NCBI GenBank assembly: GCA_016208345.1
Contig: JACQYG010000265.1
Location: 1-9,126, forward strand
Direction of reading: 5' to 3'
Source of the DNA: Chloroflexota bacterium
GTDB taxonomy: Bacteria > Chloroflexota > DTOL01 > JACQYG01
Length of the DNA stretch: 9,126 nucleotides
Positions within the stretch are counted from its first letter, which is position 1; each line of letters begins with the position of its first letter. Below, in pieces: positions 6,371 to 9,126 of this stretch. Position numbers and translations under genes: made by a program. The notes under the pieces were generated by a model. It had not been told where the DNA came from. It saw only the letters and a program-made list of their open reading frames with translations, and made no database searches.

Positions 6371-6584
6371 AAAAAACCCCGCCGTGTCGTGTGCTACTCG
6401 GTTTTGAACCTGCCTAAGCAGGTGGGCGCCTACCTTCGGTTATTGCCGCGTCCCCGGACTGTCTCCCAGGAAAACCTGCGGATAGGTCAAAGAACTTGCG
6501 CAGCCCCTACAGAATTCAGCTCCCTTGGTCCGAGATGTTGGCTCAAAACGTTGCTTTGCATCACGAGCACAGCCGGGCTTTGCA
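6371..6584 (-). ncRNA. ssrS: 6S RNA (RNA polymerase-binding regulator)
   Basis: 6S RNA mimics an open promoter, binds the housekeeping RNA polymerase holoenzyme and serves as template for short pRNAs. The 5' end is inferred from the promoter at 6591-6619. The ends pair in a closing stem of about 15 bp with small bulges: 6577-6558 with 6394-6378 (CCCG/CGGG, TGT/ACA, CGTG/CACG, TGC/GCA), followed by T6 at 6376-6371. The 5' side of the central bubble is CGTTTTGAGCCAAC (6550-6537). This closely matches the pRNA templates I remember from E. coli (CCCCUGAGCCGAU) and from B. subtilis 6S-1 (AGUUUUGACCGAAC). The 3' side of the bubble carries a 6-bp hairpin ACCTGC-TTAG-GCAGGT (6423-6408), another known 6S trait. 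Beyond the bubble, GGGaGC/GCgCCC and GCTGCG/CGCGGC pair in the apical arm. At about 213 nt it is slightly long. It lies between secA and the T-box leader. Confidence 0.85.
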
Positions 6585-6590
6585 TGAATC

Positions 6591-6619
6591 ATACTATCAC
6601 AAAAATGCCGAAAAAGCAA
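6591..6619 (-). promoter_or_regulatory. Sigma70/SigA-type promoter of the 6S RNA gene
   Basis: The -35 box TTGCTT (6619-6614) and the -10 box TAGTAT (6596-6591) are exactly 17 bp apart. Initiation is expected near 6584-6583, which is just where the 5' strand of the 6S closing stem begins. The promoter begins about 46 bp after the secA stop codon. Its -35 context TTGCTTTTTCGG recurs at the dksA promoter. Confidence 0.75.
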
Positions 6620-6665
6620 GAGGCATGGAGCACAACCCCAGGCGGTAGCCTTTGCCATGAGCGCC

Positions 6666-9126
<2,461 letters not shown>

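Noticed and set aside
6371..6584. tmRNA, RNase P RNA or SRP RNA as identity of the RNA in this gap
   Set aside because: No tRNA-like end or ANYTRNNT-type tag features, no RNase P core motifs and no SRP tetraloop domain are seen; the fold and template fit 6S RNA instead.
6601..6627. Terminator for secA: ATGCC/GGCAT hairpin followed by T-rich sequence
   Set aside because: Only 5 bp with a loop of about 12 nt, and it coincides with the 6S promoter spacer; too weak to call.

Overview
The window holds a block of housekeeping genes, all on the minus strand. Read in the direction of transcription (from high to low coordinates), the order is secA (cut by the right edge), a 6S RNA gene, an isoleucine-type T-box leader, an RNase HI-family gene, ileS (interrupted), a DksA/TraR-type zinc-finger gene, lspA and an RluD-type pseudouridine synthase gene. 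No phage, transposon, CRISPR, toxin or other accessory system is visible. I did not find a new multi-gene system. The observations most worth following up are an RNA gene and the state of ileS.

Organism: GC-rich DNA, T-box control of an eukaryote-like (type 2) ileS, a SecA with an extra segment before the [10 protein letters not shown] motif, and an RNase H gene next to ileS together suggest a bacterium of the Chloroflexota or a close relative. This is inference from remembered family features, not from a search.

Region 6666-9126: SecA, the preprotein translocase ATPase. It begins inside its Walker A motif at the window edge and ends in a CxC-x8-CH zinc tail. Region 6371-6619: a sigma70-type promoter (TTGCTT, 17 bp, TAGTAT) followed by about 213 nt that fold as a 6S RNA. 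It has a closing stem, a central bubble with a pRNA template like those of known 6S RNAs, a hairpin on the 3' side of the bubble, and a T6 tract. Region 5851-6260: a T-box leader with Stem I, an ATC (Ile) specifier, a terminal-loop GGTG, the T-box sequence and an intrinsic terminator.

Region 2178-5766: the T-box leader reads into the RNase HI-family gene and then ileS, so charging of tRNA-Ile should control both. ileS has an in-frame TAG at codon 109 where relatives, as I recall them, have Glu. It also appears to lack the stretch of the CP1 editing domain that carries the Thr-rich WTTTPWTLP motif. The rest of the frame is open and intact, so this is either a decaying copy, an unusual enzyme, or sequence error.

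Region 12-2128: a second good promoter (TTGCTT, 17 bp, TACAAT) drives dksA-like, lspA and rluD-like genes. These combine transcription control under stress, lipoprotein maturation at the membrane and 23S rRNA modification. The 127 bp between lspA and rluD hold no recognised element apart from a 32-codon ORF of doubtful reality.
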